64,000 nt of DNA from Fallopia convolvulus (lineage: Eukaryota; Streptophyta; Magnoliopsida; Caryophyllales; Polygonaceae), in NCBI GenBank assembly GCA_964016875.1, contig OZ024724.1, positions 39,114,320 to 39,178,319 on the forward strand, given 5' to 3'. The translations under genes were made by a program, and so were the position numbers. Of the stretch, positions 10,816 through 23,442 are shown piece by piece. Every line of letters begins with the position of its first letter. The first letter of the stretch is position 1. The notes beneath the pieces were generated by a model. It was not told the origin of the DNA. It was given only the letters and a program-made list of their open reading frames with translations, and did no database searches.

Positions 10816-13257
10816 GTGGGGATGTCTTTCGCACTAATAAATGCACTTGCCGTGTTCATGGATCTTATGCATCATTGTTTCCATGAATATCTTGACAAGT
10901 TTGTGGTGGTGTTCATGGACGATATTCTGATTTACTCCAAGAGTGAAGTCGAACATGAGGAACATCTCAAGATTGTTTTGAGGATCCTAGGTCAAAGCCA
11001 ATTATATGCCAAATTGTCAAAGTGTGATTTGTGGTTGAAGGAAGTGGCCTTTCTAGGCCATGTGATTAACCAAGACGGAGTTATCGTAGACCCACCAAAA
11101 GTTGAGGCAGTCGTAGATGGAAACAACCTCAAAATGTGAAGGAGGTTAGAAGTTTCCTCGGGCTTGCAGGGTCCTATCGAAGGTTCATAGAGGGATTCTC
11201 GAAGATTGCTCTACCAATGACCAAGTTGCTTTGTAAGGTCCATAAGAAGTTTGTGTGGATGAGAAGTGTGAAGAAAGATTTCAAGAGCTTAAGAAGCGTT
11301 TAACCATCGCTCCAGTTCTAACTCTTCCAGATGGACATGAAGGGTATGTGGTGTACAGTGATGCCTCGAAACAGGGTCTCAGATGTGTGTTGATGCAACT
11401 TGGAAAAGTTATTGCATATGTATCTCGCCAACTCAAAACCTACGAGGTGAATTACCCGACACATGACCTGAAATTAGCAGTTGTGGTGTTCCCGTTGAAG
11501 ATTTGACGACATTACCTGTATGGTGTCAAATGTCAAATCTTCATTGACCACAAAAGATTAAAGTATGTGTTCACTTAGAAGGAATTAAATATGAGGCAGA
11601 GAAGATGGCTGGAACTAATCAAGGACTACGACATTGAGTTACTTTATCATCCTAGTAAAGCTAATATTTTAGCTGACGCTTTGAGCCGCAAGACGACTCA
11701 AGAGAGTTTGATAGCCATGTTGACTGTTCAACCAAAATTACAATTAGAATTGATTCAAGAAGGTTTAGAAGTTTGGTTTGGAAGACTACAAGGTTACATG
11801 AATACTCTAGAAGTTCATCCTACTTTGGTTGACTAGATCAAGGAAATATTGTCATAAGATTTGATGTTGATCAAGATCAGTGGAGAAGTGCATGAAGGTA
11901 AGTTACCCGGGTTCATCATTCAGGATGATGGATCACTTTGGTTCCAAAACTGTGTTTGAGTGTCTGGCGTGGACGAACTTCAAAATGTCATTTTAAAAGA
12001 AGCGCATTCATCTGCATATTCAGTTCACCCTGGAGCAAGTAAAATGTATAAAGACTTGAGCCGGAACTTTTGGTGGCCAAACATGAAGCAAGATGTAGCA
12101 GAATTCATCTCGATATGCTTAGTTTGTCAGAAGGTCAAAATTGAGCATAGAAGACCTGGTGGAATGTTGCAGTCTCTTCATATCCCAAAATGGAAGTGGG
12201 AGGATATTACAATGGACTTTGTCACCAATCTGCCCAAGACTCAAGGGCAAAAAGACGCAATCTGGGTTGTTATTGATAGACCCAAGACTCAAGTGTGCTC
12301 ACTTTATAGCAATTAAGATGAAGTGGGAAGTACAAAAGTTAGCTGAGGTATTCATACATGAAGTGATTCGTCTTCATGGTACTCCAAAAACCATTATCTA
12401 TGATCAAGACGGACGTTTCACATCGAGATTCTAGAAGAAGTTACATAAGGCTATAGGTACTGAATTAAATTTTAGTACTGCTTTCCATCCTCAAACCGAT
12501 GGGAAATCTGAGTGGACAATTCAAACGCTCGAGGATATGCTCCAAGCTTGTGTGCTGGATCGCACAACAAGTTGGGACGTCGTCTTGAGTCTGATAGAGT
12601 TCACGTATAATAATAGCTGGCACTCGACAATTAGGATGGCTCCTTTCGAGGCTTTGTATGTCCGTAAGTGTTGTTCTCCAATCTGTTGGGATGACAATGC
12701 TGACAAGATTATTCTCGGGCCAAAATTAGTCGAGAGGACTGTTACTGATATCGCTTTAATACGACAAAGATTGTTGACTACTCAAAGTCGACAAAAGTCG
12801 TATGCTGATTTAAAGTGAAGGGATGTCGAGTTTACTGTAGGTGACAAGGTTTTTGTTCGAGTATCTCCATCGAAAGGTGTTTTTCGTTTTGGAAATGAGG
12901 AAAGTTAAATGCTCGTTATGTTGGGTCTTTCGAGATACTTGATACAGTTGGCAAACTCGCTTATCGTTTGGCGTTGCCACCATCAACGCATACCATTCAC
13001 AACGTCTTTCATGTGTCTCTGCTAAGAAATATGTGCCCGATGAATCTCATGTACTCAACTATGATCATGTGGAGATTCAGTCAAATGGCACCTACAAAGA
13101 AAGATTGGTTCAAATCCTAGACCGACACATGAAGAAATTTCGTAATAAAGAAGTACCACTGGTCAAGGTACTTTGGTCTAAGAGTAGGGGTGAAGAGATA
13201 ACTTGCAAAAGACTTTGGAAACCAAACAGGAGATGCGAAATCGTTTTCCAGAGTTAG
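10816..13257 (+). pseudogene. E2 pol remnant (RT core, RNase H, integrase, chromodomain tail)
   Basis: Order: reverse transcriptase from the mid palm (catalytic [10 protein letters not shown] intact, [18 protein letters not shown]), RNase H ([32 protein letters not shown]), integrase zinc-binding region (HPGASKMYKDLSRNFWW) and core (ITMDFVTNLPKT, YDQDGRFTS, HPQTDGKSEW), and a C-terminal part with [18 protein letters not shown] typical of Tekay chromodomain tails. About ten stops and frameshifts. The RT fingers, protease and gag are absent. A functional product is impossible. Confidence 0.85.
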
Positions 13258-13366
13258 TGTCGTCTTAGTTGGAATATTTTTAAGGGGGTACTACGAGTTC
13301 CTTTGTTCCGCATGTAGTTTTTGTCCGTGTTTGTACTTTCATTACCTTGTAAACCTGGTTCTCTCT

Positions 13367-13399
13367 AGTTTCGGGGACGAAACTATTTTAAGGGGGTAG
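13367..13399 (+). promoter_or_regulatory. E2 hairpin plus polypurine tract
   Basis: AGTTTCG-ggga-CGAAACT (13367-13384) folds into a 7-bp stem and is followed by TTTTAAGGGGGTAG, the plus-strand primer just before the 3' LTR at 13403. The same layout precedes the 3' LTRs of E3, E6 and the element at the right edge of the window. Confidence 0.7.
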
Positions 13400-13402
13400 T
13401 AT

Positions 13403-13894
13403 TGTAATATCCGTTATTTTCCTAGATATTTTTTTTTGGAAATTTCCGGGCACCTTTCTAATACCCGTTCAATCACTTTTGTTACGCGTTATACTCATTT
13501 CAAATGGAAATTGTTCCTAGAAAATTCAAGGTGATAGAATAAAATCATTCAAATTGATTTTATCAACCTAGTAAGATCGATCACTTCCATGAAAGAAATA
13601 TCTTGATCGGATGAGATCTGCTTATTTAATTATGTACCCGTTAAGATTATACTCGGGAACGGAAGCCTTCAAATTAAATGTAGCAAAATAAAACCGTTTA
13701 AGCTAATTTTATTAGTCTACATTATTTTTAGGACACTTTCTATAAAAAGAGTGTTATAATCAGGGATATATAATTACATCATCTGAATAAAAGTCTCGAT
13801 CCAATACGAGTAGATTGTTCCTATCAAAATTTTAGGATAGATATCTTGACTTTGATGTTACGTGGTGAAGAGGAATTGTAATTCCTCCCTTGCT
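13403..13894 (+). repeat. E2 3' LTR, proximal part
   Basis: Begins TGTAATATCCGTTATTTTCC. It is interrupted after TTGCT (13890-13894), the target duplicated by E3; the remainder resumes at 53359. The last 278 bp (13617-13894) are also present, nearly unchanged, at 49229-49506. Confidence 0.8.
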
Positions 13895-16611
13895 TGTAAC
13901 ACCCCTATTTTGCAACAATGGGTATTACCGCCAGTGACCTCGGATTTTACCATCCAAAGTCACCCAAGGCTTTATAATGTATTAAATTTAAATAGAAATG
14001 CGGAAATCTAACGATATTACATATGAATAAGAGTGCTCAAACATGAGACTTTAATTGTTGTCATTACATCCTTAACTTAGTTTCAAATAACAAAACATGA
14101 AAGAGTTTAAGCAACAGAATTAGTGAAGCCTTATTCTTGCAAAGCGTAGTGAATCCAAAATACGGAAGAAATATCTTTGAGAAGACTTGACCTTCCTTCC
14201 TTCAACTTCCTTGATTCTTCGTTCGTTAAACCTTCGATGGATGTTTCCTAGAGTCTGGCATTTGTCGCGAAGGGCGTGAAATACCAGGCAAAAATGCAAA
14301 AAAGAGCGGAATTAGTCTAAGGAGACTAAACAAGTGAGAACGGAAATTCTCAAGGGTAATTTGGGTAAGTTAACAAATCTTTAAAGAGGTATGTGAAATG
14401 TGTTTGAGATGAGCTATATAAAAATAATAATTCTTTATTATTATTATTATTTTCAAGATAGTACTCTTTACGATTTTAAAAATATTTAATAAAAGAAAAC
14501 ATGTAAGGCCTTATTTAAACGTAAAAGAAATTCCTTTTTTAACCACATGCACTAATTGTTTAAAATAGAATTAAAATATGATGTGCATGTATTTTATTAT
14601 TTCTAAGTCAAACTTTATTTTAAACCAAAAGTTTATGTGACAAAGATGATTTTGACATGCAAGTATATTTTACCCACAATTAAAACCTTTTTCCAATTGC
14701 CATTATTTTTATGCAAAGCTACTAATAAGACTTATTCTTATGATCACAATTTCTAAAGTCATGATTTACTTCTTATAAAATTATAGAAAATTTTAGGATT
14801 GTCATGAATGTGTATAATACTTTATAAAAACACTTTTTAATCTCACATGCAACATTTTAGGTTATCTTACTATGATTTAAACTTATCAAATTAATCATCC
14901 TTTTTACTAAGAAAGTTTAACAAGTTTTAATTCAACATTTTTCTAGTTCTTAACACACATGCAAGTATAGTTTTAGTCCGCAACTTTATAAAAAAATCAC
15001 ATGCATAACCATAAGATTTCTTTAAGTACCTATTATCTTTATACTTGATAGTTTTAGTTCTAGAATGATCATCCATAAATTATACCAAATTCTTCTTAGC
15101 TTAAATTAACATGCAAGAAGATTTTAAGTTATAAAGACTCCATCTTTTAACATCCAACAACTTCTTAACTTGTTTAATAGAGATTTTGATTCAAAATTTT
15201 ATAAGTAACACATGTAAGGGTGACAAGAGTTAAGATAATTATTTTTATTAACATGCAAGTACTTATATGAGTTAAACAACCCATTGTAATCTTTTACTTC
15301 TTTCTCTACTCAAAGATCATTTACAAAAAAAAAAACATTCTCAAGTTTACAAGTTAAAGGAAGAGACATGCAACTAAGTTGATTTTTATAAAAAATCACT
15401 TGAACTTACATGCAAGAACATTTTAACTTAATTGATCAAAGCTTGTCCTTATGAAAATCATTCAAACTAGAAAAAAATCATATAAAAGCTTTCAAAGTCT
15501 TATGAAAGACATGCATGTTGGTTTTATGCATAACTAAATTATCGTATAAAATTCTCAAGTCATAATCTACATTAATCAAGAATTTTTGTATAGAAAAGGA
15601 ACAAAAGTTGGGGTCTTTGATAATAAAAATAAAAAAATCAGAATTTTTAAGGCTCAAAAATCAACTTGTTCATCTTAAGAAGTTCAAAAAATCATCTAGA
15701 AGCTTATAAGACAATTTTCTTTTAAAATTCTTGCATGCATGTCATTTATCAAAGATGATATGAATAAAAAATGGTATTTCATAAAATCTAAAATTTTGAG
15801 ATTTTAATTCATGATAAACTCCTAAAAATACTTGGAATTATCCTAAGAAAAATACTTAAAGAAATTTGAGAGATTACCCTTTAAATGTGTCTTGTGTCCT
15901 TGTAGGAAGAACAACACAAGGGGAGCAAGGAGAGCATGGGGGGCTGGCAGCAGCTCCTCAGTGGCTGGTGTCACGCCTGGTGGCTGCTGGTGGCGCAGCC
16001 TGGTGGCAGCCAAGGGAGGTCCGGTGGTGGTGGTGGCTAGGGTGTGCCAAGGATGGAGTTTAGGTGTGTTTGCATGTGAAAAATCAGCCCTTTGAGAATT
16101 AAAGTGTGGCTGATTTTTCTTGCTCTTAAGGAGAGAAAAGAGAGTTTTTTTTTTTAGAGTAGAGAAGAGAGTGTTTGAAGGATGAGAAGAAATGGTAGAG
16201 AATTATGTGTCTTTGTTAGAGAATGGAGCTTTAGAAGCCAACTAACAAGTGTTAGTGGGAGATCAAAATCATCATGACTAAATCCTTGCTCATGTGAGTG
16301 GAAGAGGGAAAAAAAATTGACTTAATAAAATAAGTCTCATGTGAGTGGGAAATCTCTACCCAAAATCCCACCCAAATCCACTCTTTAAATGATCCAACAC
16401 ATTCGTAAGAGGATCGAAAGTCGGTTTGAAACGCATACCGACACTGTCGGGTTTTACGAATAAAATTTCCGTTGGTTACGAATTTATTAAATTCCATCTA
16501 TAATAAATTCATTTACTCGAATAAATATTTCCTAATAATACTATAATTTAGTTTAGAATGTCTAGAAAAAAAATTCAAATTTATCCGAAAAATTCACGGA
16601 TGTTACAATAG
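13895..16611 (-). repeat. E3 3' LTR (internally deleted)
   Basis: 2717 bp against 3852 bp for the full copy at 49507-53358. About 1135 bp are missing at a single point near 14410, where flanking gagat/atgag words suggest microhomology. Otherwise the copies are nearly identical. The G-rich block at 15920-16060 gives chance ORFs. No gene of its own. Confidence 0.8.
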
Positions 16612-18332
16612 TACCCCCTTAAAAATAGTTTCGTCCCCGAAACTAGGGAGAACTAGGGTTATGAAGAAAGATGTGGAATCCACATCCACAAAACTACGAG
16701 CGGAACAAATGAAGCTTGTAGTACCCCCTTAAAAAGATTTCAACTAAGATGGAATAACTCGGGAAGACTTCTATGCATCTTTTGCTCATCCTCCCATGTT
16801 CCCAAGCTGTACCTTCATCATCATTCTTTGATTAGAGTACTCGAGCTAGGCACTTCTTTATTACATAGCCTCTTCACTTGAGTTTCCATGGTCTTGTCGT
16901 ATCTAAGCACTCAACAACCTTCCATTGGGTTAGTGGAAGGTCCTCATGACTTACTTAAATTCTAGAAGAATCTTATCTTTTTGAAGTTATTAGTGGAGCA
17001 AGCATCCTTTACTTTAACTAGGGTTTGGAAAAGATGAACAAAACGGACATCGAATTACTATTGTGTCCTTTTTGCTTAAGGAGTCATTACTTTAGTATTC
17101 CTTGGAGAGATTCCCACATGTGTACTTATGTGGTTTAGATGAATCGAAAGAAAAGGATTGAAAATCCAATTGGTCTTTCTAGCAAAGTAGGCAGTTGGTC
17201 AAGCGGTCTCATCCGTTAGCTTGGTCATACCTATGGAAATTCTGGACTATCCTTCCTAGATACAAGGTCGAATTGCTTATATAATAAGCATCGTAGTTGA
17301 AACGAGCACTAGAGTGTCTCTTGAGGGCGAGTAAAAAAAATGACTAATCCATTCCATACTTCAAGAATAGAGTCATTGCGGATGAATTCCTTCGGATATT
17401 CAGTAAACTTTCGAGATGGAATCGATATTTGAATATGTGAGAGCCATGCCTTCAAAGAAGAATTTCGATTTTGAACTTCTAATGTAGTTACTTATTGGAA
17501 CAAGCAATGTTTATAGCACACGAGAAGGTGCCTGAACATATTAACTATCGAGAAGTGGTTTGAGCGTCATTCTATATTATACTTTTACATTCTTATAAGA
17601 AAGTAGTTTTTGTAAGGTTGAATTCGCGGGACTAAGTAGTTTCATTCAACCAATGTGATCAGCATCGGGGAACTATTTCCAACATAGTCGCTTAATGTGT
17701 ATATCTTCACAGGAATAAGACATGAATTTCTACCTCAACCACGTGATCAAGATGGGAGATAAAAGTCCATTCTTATTCACCACCATGAATCTATAATGAA
17801 ACTTTTGATTTGTAAAACTTATAGTTTCATTCCGGCATAAATGTAAAATTTTGAGGTGAACTTCGTAATACGATGAATGCATCGTAAAGTTAAACCACGT
17901 ATTGGATCGAAACTTTCTCTTATATTAAGATAACATGATCTTTGGTTCGACGCATAAGGATATAATATGATGACCTATAATCATAATATAGAATTCAAAA
18001 TGAGACACTCTTATGAGGAAGAGTGTCACATTCATGGTTCAAGATTTTTAAACTATTATTGGGATACAAAAGTGCCTTTAAGGAAAGACTAACATGATTA
18101 CGAAACTTGGATAGGAAGGGGGATCCATCTATTCCTCTGGAACATCTAAGACAACAGGTTTATCTTTGCGGTGCATCTCATAGAGTAGTTGACCTTGACT
18201 CTGGGATGTCATTGGTCCTTTCCCTTTATTGTGAGCAGTGGACTGGAAAGAGGTTTTCCTTGCAACCCTATTCGAGGCTTGGTTGTTCTGAGAAGTTGGG
18301 TCTGACCTAAACTGACTTGAACCATTCTTGTT
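16612..18332 (-). other. E3 internal 3' region without pol
   Basis: Starts next to the LTR with the minus-strand polypurine tract and hairpin (AGTTTCGTCCCCGAAACT at 16627-16644). A second copy of agtacccccttaaaaa lies at 16721-16736. The rest has no readable reverse transcriptase, RNase H or integrase in any frame. It is either non-coding filler or too decayed to recognise. Confidence 0.6.
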
Positions 18333-19418
18333 CTACTTGCAATAGGAACGGAGGTGTCCTTCCGTTCCATAGGTGAAACAAGTCTTCTTGGGTTTGATGC
18401 AATTCCTGTTGAAGTGACCCTGTTCGCCACAGTTGTGACAGGTTATAGAACCTTTTCGGTATTCAGACTTTTTAGTGGCATCAGTCATGTTTGACTCCAG
18501 TTTTCCTTTCTTTGACCATCCTGACCTCTGTGGGGAAGCTGGCCTCTTAAATTCATCTCGACTTTGGGGATGAGATTTTCCTCTGTCGTTCTTCCTATGC
18601 TTTAGCTCATTCAGGGTGGTCTCCATTCTGTACGCAGCATCCACATATTCCTCTAATGTCGAGAATTTGCAGTTCACCATCCAAGGCTTGATGGTGTCAC
18701 TCATCCATTTGTGAAAGCGGCAGATCTTTTGTTTCTCAGTAGTTATCTCCGCTCCGGCATACTGGAGTAAATGATTAAACTTCTTAGCTCTCTCGAGAAC
18801 GCTTAGTCCATCCACCTTAGGTGAAAACAGTTCATCCAACTTTTCGTCCTTCATAGCAGTAGAGAAGAACTTGTTCATCATTTTCTCTTTGAACATGCTC
18901 CATTTAAGCTCGGGATGTGTGGCCAAATTGGAGCTCTCCCACCATTCCCCAGCTTCATCCTTAAGCCTCAGAGCATCCATATGCACCTTGTCAGCCTCGG
19001 AGCAGTGCACATTTCTTAACAGTCTCTCCACATGAGAGAACCAATTGTGGATATCCGCAGGGTCTCCACTACCATCATACGAGTCGGGTTTCATTGCATT
19101 GAATGTCTTGAGAGCGTTAGAAAAGTTCATCTCAACTCCTTTGCCACGAATATCGTCATCTCCCCTATCCTCTTCTTGATGCACCTTATTTGCTTGATTT
19201 GCTTGATTTTGTGCGACTTCCGGAACAACTTCTCGCATTATTTGGTGAATCATTGTTCGAAAGGCTTCCATAGTGTCTTCATTGAAAACGATTGCAAGGT
19301 TAGGTACAGGGGAACGGTTAGCACGAGGTAATCCTCTGACTTCGGATTGACTTTCTTCATGATCATCTCCAACTTGATTCGGGTTGTTTCGGTGGCTAGT
19401 TCCTCTTGTGGTGGCCAT
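18333..19418 (-). CDS. E3 Gag polyprotein (361 residues, probably truncated by a stop)
   Basis: ATG at 19416-19418 begins MATTRGTSHRNNPNQ. Residues ~110-250 form the retrotransposon capsid region (YDGSGDPADIHNWFSHVERL, DEAGEWWESS, FKEKMMNKFF), and residues ~325-361 contain two zinc knuckles. The first, CHNCGEQGHFNRNC, is a complete CX2CX4HX4C. The second, CFTYGTEGHLRSYC, has Tyr for its second Cys. The frame ends in TAG at 18333-18335 just after the second knuckle; the neighbouring code suggests Gln (CAG) stood there. Gag packages element RNA into particles. It is the most intact reading frame of E3, and pol is absent. A partial second copy lies at 25376-25596 and 49119-49194. Confidence 0.8.
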   Translation of the reverse strand: MATTRGTSHRNNPNQVGDDHEESQSEVRGLPRANRSPVPNLAIVFNEDTMEAFRTMIHQIMREVVPEVAQNQANQANKVHQEEDRGDDDIRGKGVEMNFSNALKTFNAMKPDSYDGSGDPADIHNWFSHVERLLRNVHCSEADKVHMDALRLKDEAGEWWESSNLATHPELKWSMFKEKMMNKFFSTAMKDEKLDELFSPKVDGLSVLERAKKFNHLLQYAGAEITTEKQKICRFHKWMSDTIKPWMVNCKFSTLEEYVDAAYRMETTLNELKHRKNDRGKSHPQSRDEFKRPASPQRSGWSKKGKLESNMTDATKKSEYRKGSITCHNCGEQGHFNRNCIKPKKTCFTYGTEGHLRSYCK

Positions 19419-19467
19419 TTCTGTAGAGGAGAAGACGGTGTTTATATATAATATCCTTTGATTCTAT

Positions 19468-20071
19468 TGATGGTGCGCAAAATACCCGCTAAATAATAAA
19501 GGGGAAATTAGCAAATATAATAACGGGGATTACACATTGCGTTATGTACACGCGTCTAAAAGCAATATATAACTCTAAAACGGGTTTAATCCTAATTAAT
19601 TCATGTGATTCAATATCAATTCCATGCATGTATACTCCACGTTGGCAATCAAGTCAACAAAATAGGCTGGTTATATGATGTGTTTTGTTTGGTCCATTAA
19701 TAAATGGCCACGTGACATGCATCATTTGTGTGCAAACATCAAAATTACTTCCCACATTGAGCTCGATCGCAAATGGCAAGCAGCAAAATGGTATATATAG
19801 CAAGGCTATAATACAATCTAAAGGGTCGAAGATCCTCTCTGGCTCGAGAACTATCTCGTTTGCCAAAGCTCGACGTGTTTGATCTCCAAGTGAGCTCGCG
19901 CTATAAACGGTATAAGGTCAAATACTTATTCGTAAAGAGCACAAAAACAATCGGCTGAGGGGTGGGGAGGAGGAATAATCCACGTACGAAAACCGTTTGG
20001 TTGTACGAATTCCCGAGAGTTAGTATTTTTATAATTCCATTTATAGTGCAAATTATTTCGGGTTTCAACAC
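19468..20071 (+). repeat. E4 5' LTR
   Basis: Begins TGATGGTGCGC and ends TTTCAACA. TATATATAG at about 19792-19800 is a likely promoter. It differs from the 3' LTR at a modest number of sites, for example near 19911-19926. Confidence 0.88.
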
Positions 20072-21767
20072 TGGCGCCGTCTGTGGGAAATAGCTCTCCC
20101 AATCCGACCTACTCTCGTGTCACAATCAAGTAAGGGTGTCCTCTCCCCCCGTTCGGCCATGGCAATGGTGGCAATAGTAGGCGAGGTCATTGGCTAGTAG
20201 GCGAGGTCGTTGGCAAGCAAAGGCGAGGTTGGCTGTTTAAAGTCAAACAAGTGAAGCGAGGGCAAGAAAGTGGGGTCTTTCCAAAGCCAAAAAGCTAGGT
20301 TGACCCTATACGCTTTGTAAAGCGAGGTAAACATGCCGAAGGAGGCCAAAAGCAACGAGGTCATGCCGAGCAAAACCAAAAGCAACGAAGTCATGCCAAG
20401 CGAGGTCATGGTGTAGGTCGCTCTCGTCCTCGCCTCGGCGCCGGTGATCTTCATGGCGTTGTTTCCATGGTGTGATCAAACAAGCGAGGTCATGGCGGTC
20501 ATCTTCTCACTAGGCCAAACAAACTCGGCGTGGCGATCTCGTCGGGTGCTTCCTTTGGGGCACGTGAGGTCGGCACGCGAGGACGAGGTTGGCTAGGCAA
20601 GCAAGGTCTACGCCGGGGCGGATCTTCGCGGCCTACTCCGATACAAGTTGGCACAATTCTCCTTTATTTATGGTGGGTGCGACGTGATTCCGGTGCGGCG
20701 CGATCCAAGCGCCAAACAAGCATGCGTGGCGAGGTGGAGCAAACAAGCAAGGCGAGGCCAAACTTCATGGCGGTGCGCGAGGTGTGTCGACGAGGCTTGG
20801 AAACAAGCAAGGTCATGGCGGTCATCGCGGTCATCTTCACAAGCGAGGTGTGTTGGCGAGGCTTGGAAGCAAGAGACATCATGGCCAACAAGAACAAGCG
20901 AGGTTGGATGAAGTGAGGTTGGACGCTTCGGGCCAAACAAGCGAGGTCAGATGATTGGGGCCACGCAAACGAGGTCCTGGTACGGAGCCGGTCACCACTC
21001 CACTCCGAGGCGGGTCTCGCCGGCGAGGTCGTGGAGTAAAGTATCGCATCAACTCCTTGTTTAAATGGCCAGCCCGCGCGGTTTTGTGCCTGTGGGTCTA
21101 CGGTCGGGCCTATAATCTTGGTGTCTCGTTGTTCCGGACGAGGTTGGATCATCGCGGTCTCCGGGCCACGGCCATGGTGAGCGGTGTTCAGAGACTCGGG
21201 CGGTGTGCGCGGCGCCGTATGGTCTCGACTTTAAGGTGGAACGCCACACCTCCATGTCTCCTTTTTGCAGCGAGGTGTTGTCCCGGCTTGGCGACGCGCA
21301 ATGACCCATCCTCAGACCGAAGTTAGCGGTCATCATACACACCCAAACATCTCGGCCATTCTTCGCAGGAGCCGAAGATTGCCATTTCACTGCCTTGATG
21401 ATCCTCTTATGAGACATGTTATTGCCATGACTTGATAACCATTCTTCATGATGTTGCATGTGGTTATACATGGCGTTCCCATGATGGGGTCAACACCATC
21501 AACCTCGCTACGATCAACGAGGGTCTCTTCCTCACGGAAGAAGCGTTGATTATAAAAATAATTGTGGCTGCGCCCTCACTACTTATGCATGGCGACAAAT
21601 TTGCATGGAAATAATCACGTGATGCATGTATGGTTTATGGCCACAACCTCCGTTCTAAAAACACACATTGCATGGCCGTGGAATGAGGTAAGCCTCGTAA
21701 AACTCGACTCTCTAATTAGTTATACTCGGAATATACTCGAAAGTTTCTAATTTTCTATAATTAAAAA
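20072..21767 (+). other. E4 internal GC-rich region, no recognised gene
   Basis: From 20150 to about 20960 short words such as caagcgaggtcatggcg recur irregularly, like a decayed minisatellite. Open frames occur on both strands but share no motif with gag, pol or any family I know, and overlap each other. From 21350 to 21760 it is ordinary mixed sequence with no frame of interest. No cellular gene fragment could be identified. Confidence 0.55.
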
Positions 21768-23320
21768 TCCACCCCTCGCTTCCCGCTTGGGGTTGGAGAT
21801 TCTCGGTTTTATGGTTTCGACGTCCACCCCTCGCTTCCCGCTTGGGGTTGGAGATTCTCGGTTTTATGGTTTCGACGTCCACCCCTCGCTTCCCGCTTGG
21901 GGATGGAAATTCTCGGTTTTATGGTTTCGACGTCCACCCCTCGCTTCCCGCTTGGGGTTGGAGATTCTCGGTTTTATGGTTTCGACGTCCACCCCTCGCT
22001 TCCCGCTTGGGGTTGGAGATTCTCGGTTTTATGGTTTCGACGTCCACCCCTCGCTTCACGCTTGGGGTTGGAGATTCTCGGTTTTATGGTTTCGACGTCC
22101 ACCCCTCGCTTCCCGCTTGGGGCTGGAGAATCTCGTTAAAATCCACCCCTCGCTTCCCGCTTGGGGTTGAAGAATCTCGTTAAAATCCACCCCTCGCTTC
22201 CCGCTTGGGGTTGGAGAATCTCGTTAAAATCCACCCCTCGCTTCCCGCTTGGGGTTGGAGAATCTCGTTAAAATCCACCCCTCGCTTCCCGCTTGGGGTT
22301 GGAGAATCTCGTTAAAATCCACCCCTCGCTTCCCGCTTGGGGTTGGAGAATCTCGTTAAAATCCACCCCTCGCTTCCCGCTTGGGGTTGGAGAATCTCGT
22401 TAAAATCCACCCCCCGCTTCCCGCTTGAGGTTGGAGAATATCGTTAAAATCCACCCCTCGCTTCCCGCTTGGGGTTGGAGAATCTCGTTAAAATCCACCC
22501 CTCGCTTCCCGCTTGGGGTTGGAGAATCTCGTTAAAATCCACCCCTCGCTTCCCGCTTGGGGTTGGAGAATCTCGTTAAAATCCACCCCTCGCTTCCCGC
22601 TTGGGGTTGGAGAATCTCGTTAAAATCCACCCCTCGCTTCCCGCTTGGGGTTGGAGAATCTCGTTAAAATCCACCCCTCGCTTCCCGCTTGGGGTTGGAA
22701 AATCTCGTTAAAATCCACCCCTCGCTTCCCGCTTGGGGTTGGAGAATATCGTTAAAATCCACCCCTCGCTTCCCGCTTGGGGTTGAGGAATCTCGTTAAA
22801 AGTCCACCCCTCGCTTCCCGCTTGGGGTTGGAGATTCTCGGTTTTATGGTTTCGACGTCCACCCCTCGCTTCCCGCTTGGGGTTGGAGATTCTCGGTTTT
22901 ATGGTTTCGAGGTCCACCCCTCGCTTCCCGCTTAGGGTTGGACATTCTCGGTTTTACGGTTTCGAGGTCCACCCCTCGCTTCCCGCTTGGGGTTGGAGAT
23001 TCTCGGTTTTATGGTGTCGAGGTCCACCCCTCGCTTCCCGCTTGGGGTTGGAGATTCTCGGTTTTATGGTTTCGAGGTCCACCCCTCGCTTCCCACTTGG
23101 GGTTGGAGATTCTCGGTTTTATGGTTTCGAGGTCCACCCCTCGCTTCCCGCTTGGGGTTGGAGATTCTCGGTTTTATGGTTTCGAGGTCCACCCCTCGCT
23201 TCCCGCTTGGGGTTGGAGAATCTCGTTAAAATCCACCCCTCGCTTCCCGCTTGGGGTTGGGGAATATCGTTAAAAATCCACCCCTCGCTTCCCGCTCGGG
23301 GTTGGAAAATCTCGTTGAGG
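21768..23320 (+). repeat. Two-unit tandem array, order A6-B16-A7-B3
   Basis: All 32 units begin with tccacccctcgcttcccgct (some with a base change). Type A is 55 bp and continues ...gattctcggttttatggttt; type B is 44 bp and continues ...gaatctcgttaaaa. Six A units (21768-22097), sixteen B (22098-22802), seven A (22803-23187), three B (23188-23320). The first A block ends in gacg, the second mostly in gagg. Because 55 is not divisible by three, all three forward frames stay open in the A blocks, which gives false overlapping proteins. Confidence 0.93.
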
Positions 23321-23442
23321 TCCAAACCCTCTATGGACGAGGTCCAAACTCTCGGAAAGGGCGCAAGCATCTTATGCTAATTGTCGCACCTGTTTATTGT
23401 CTCGTTGCCTTCGCGGAACGAGGACACCGAGCCAAGGGGTTG

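Noticed and set aside
15866..16095. Small Gly/Trp-rich protein (also 52612-52845)
   Set aside because: Present only as part of the E3 LTR copies; G-rich tract, frames differ between copies.
20530..21471. Open frames of 86-162 codons in the E4 interior
   Set aside because: Overlap on both strands, no recognisable motif, GC-rich repeated words explain the lack of stops.
21768..23320. CRISPR-like appearance of a regular array
   Set aside because: Units are directly tandem without unique spacers, and the DNA is plant nuclear retrotransposon sequence.
21787..23380. Long overlapping open frames of 80-167 codons
   Set aside because: They arise from the tandem units; the 55-bp period opens all frames at once and the peptides are just the repeat translated. 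No start-site or composition evidence for a protein.
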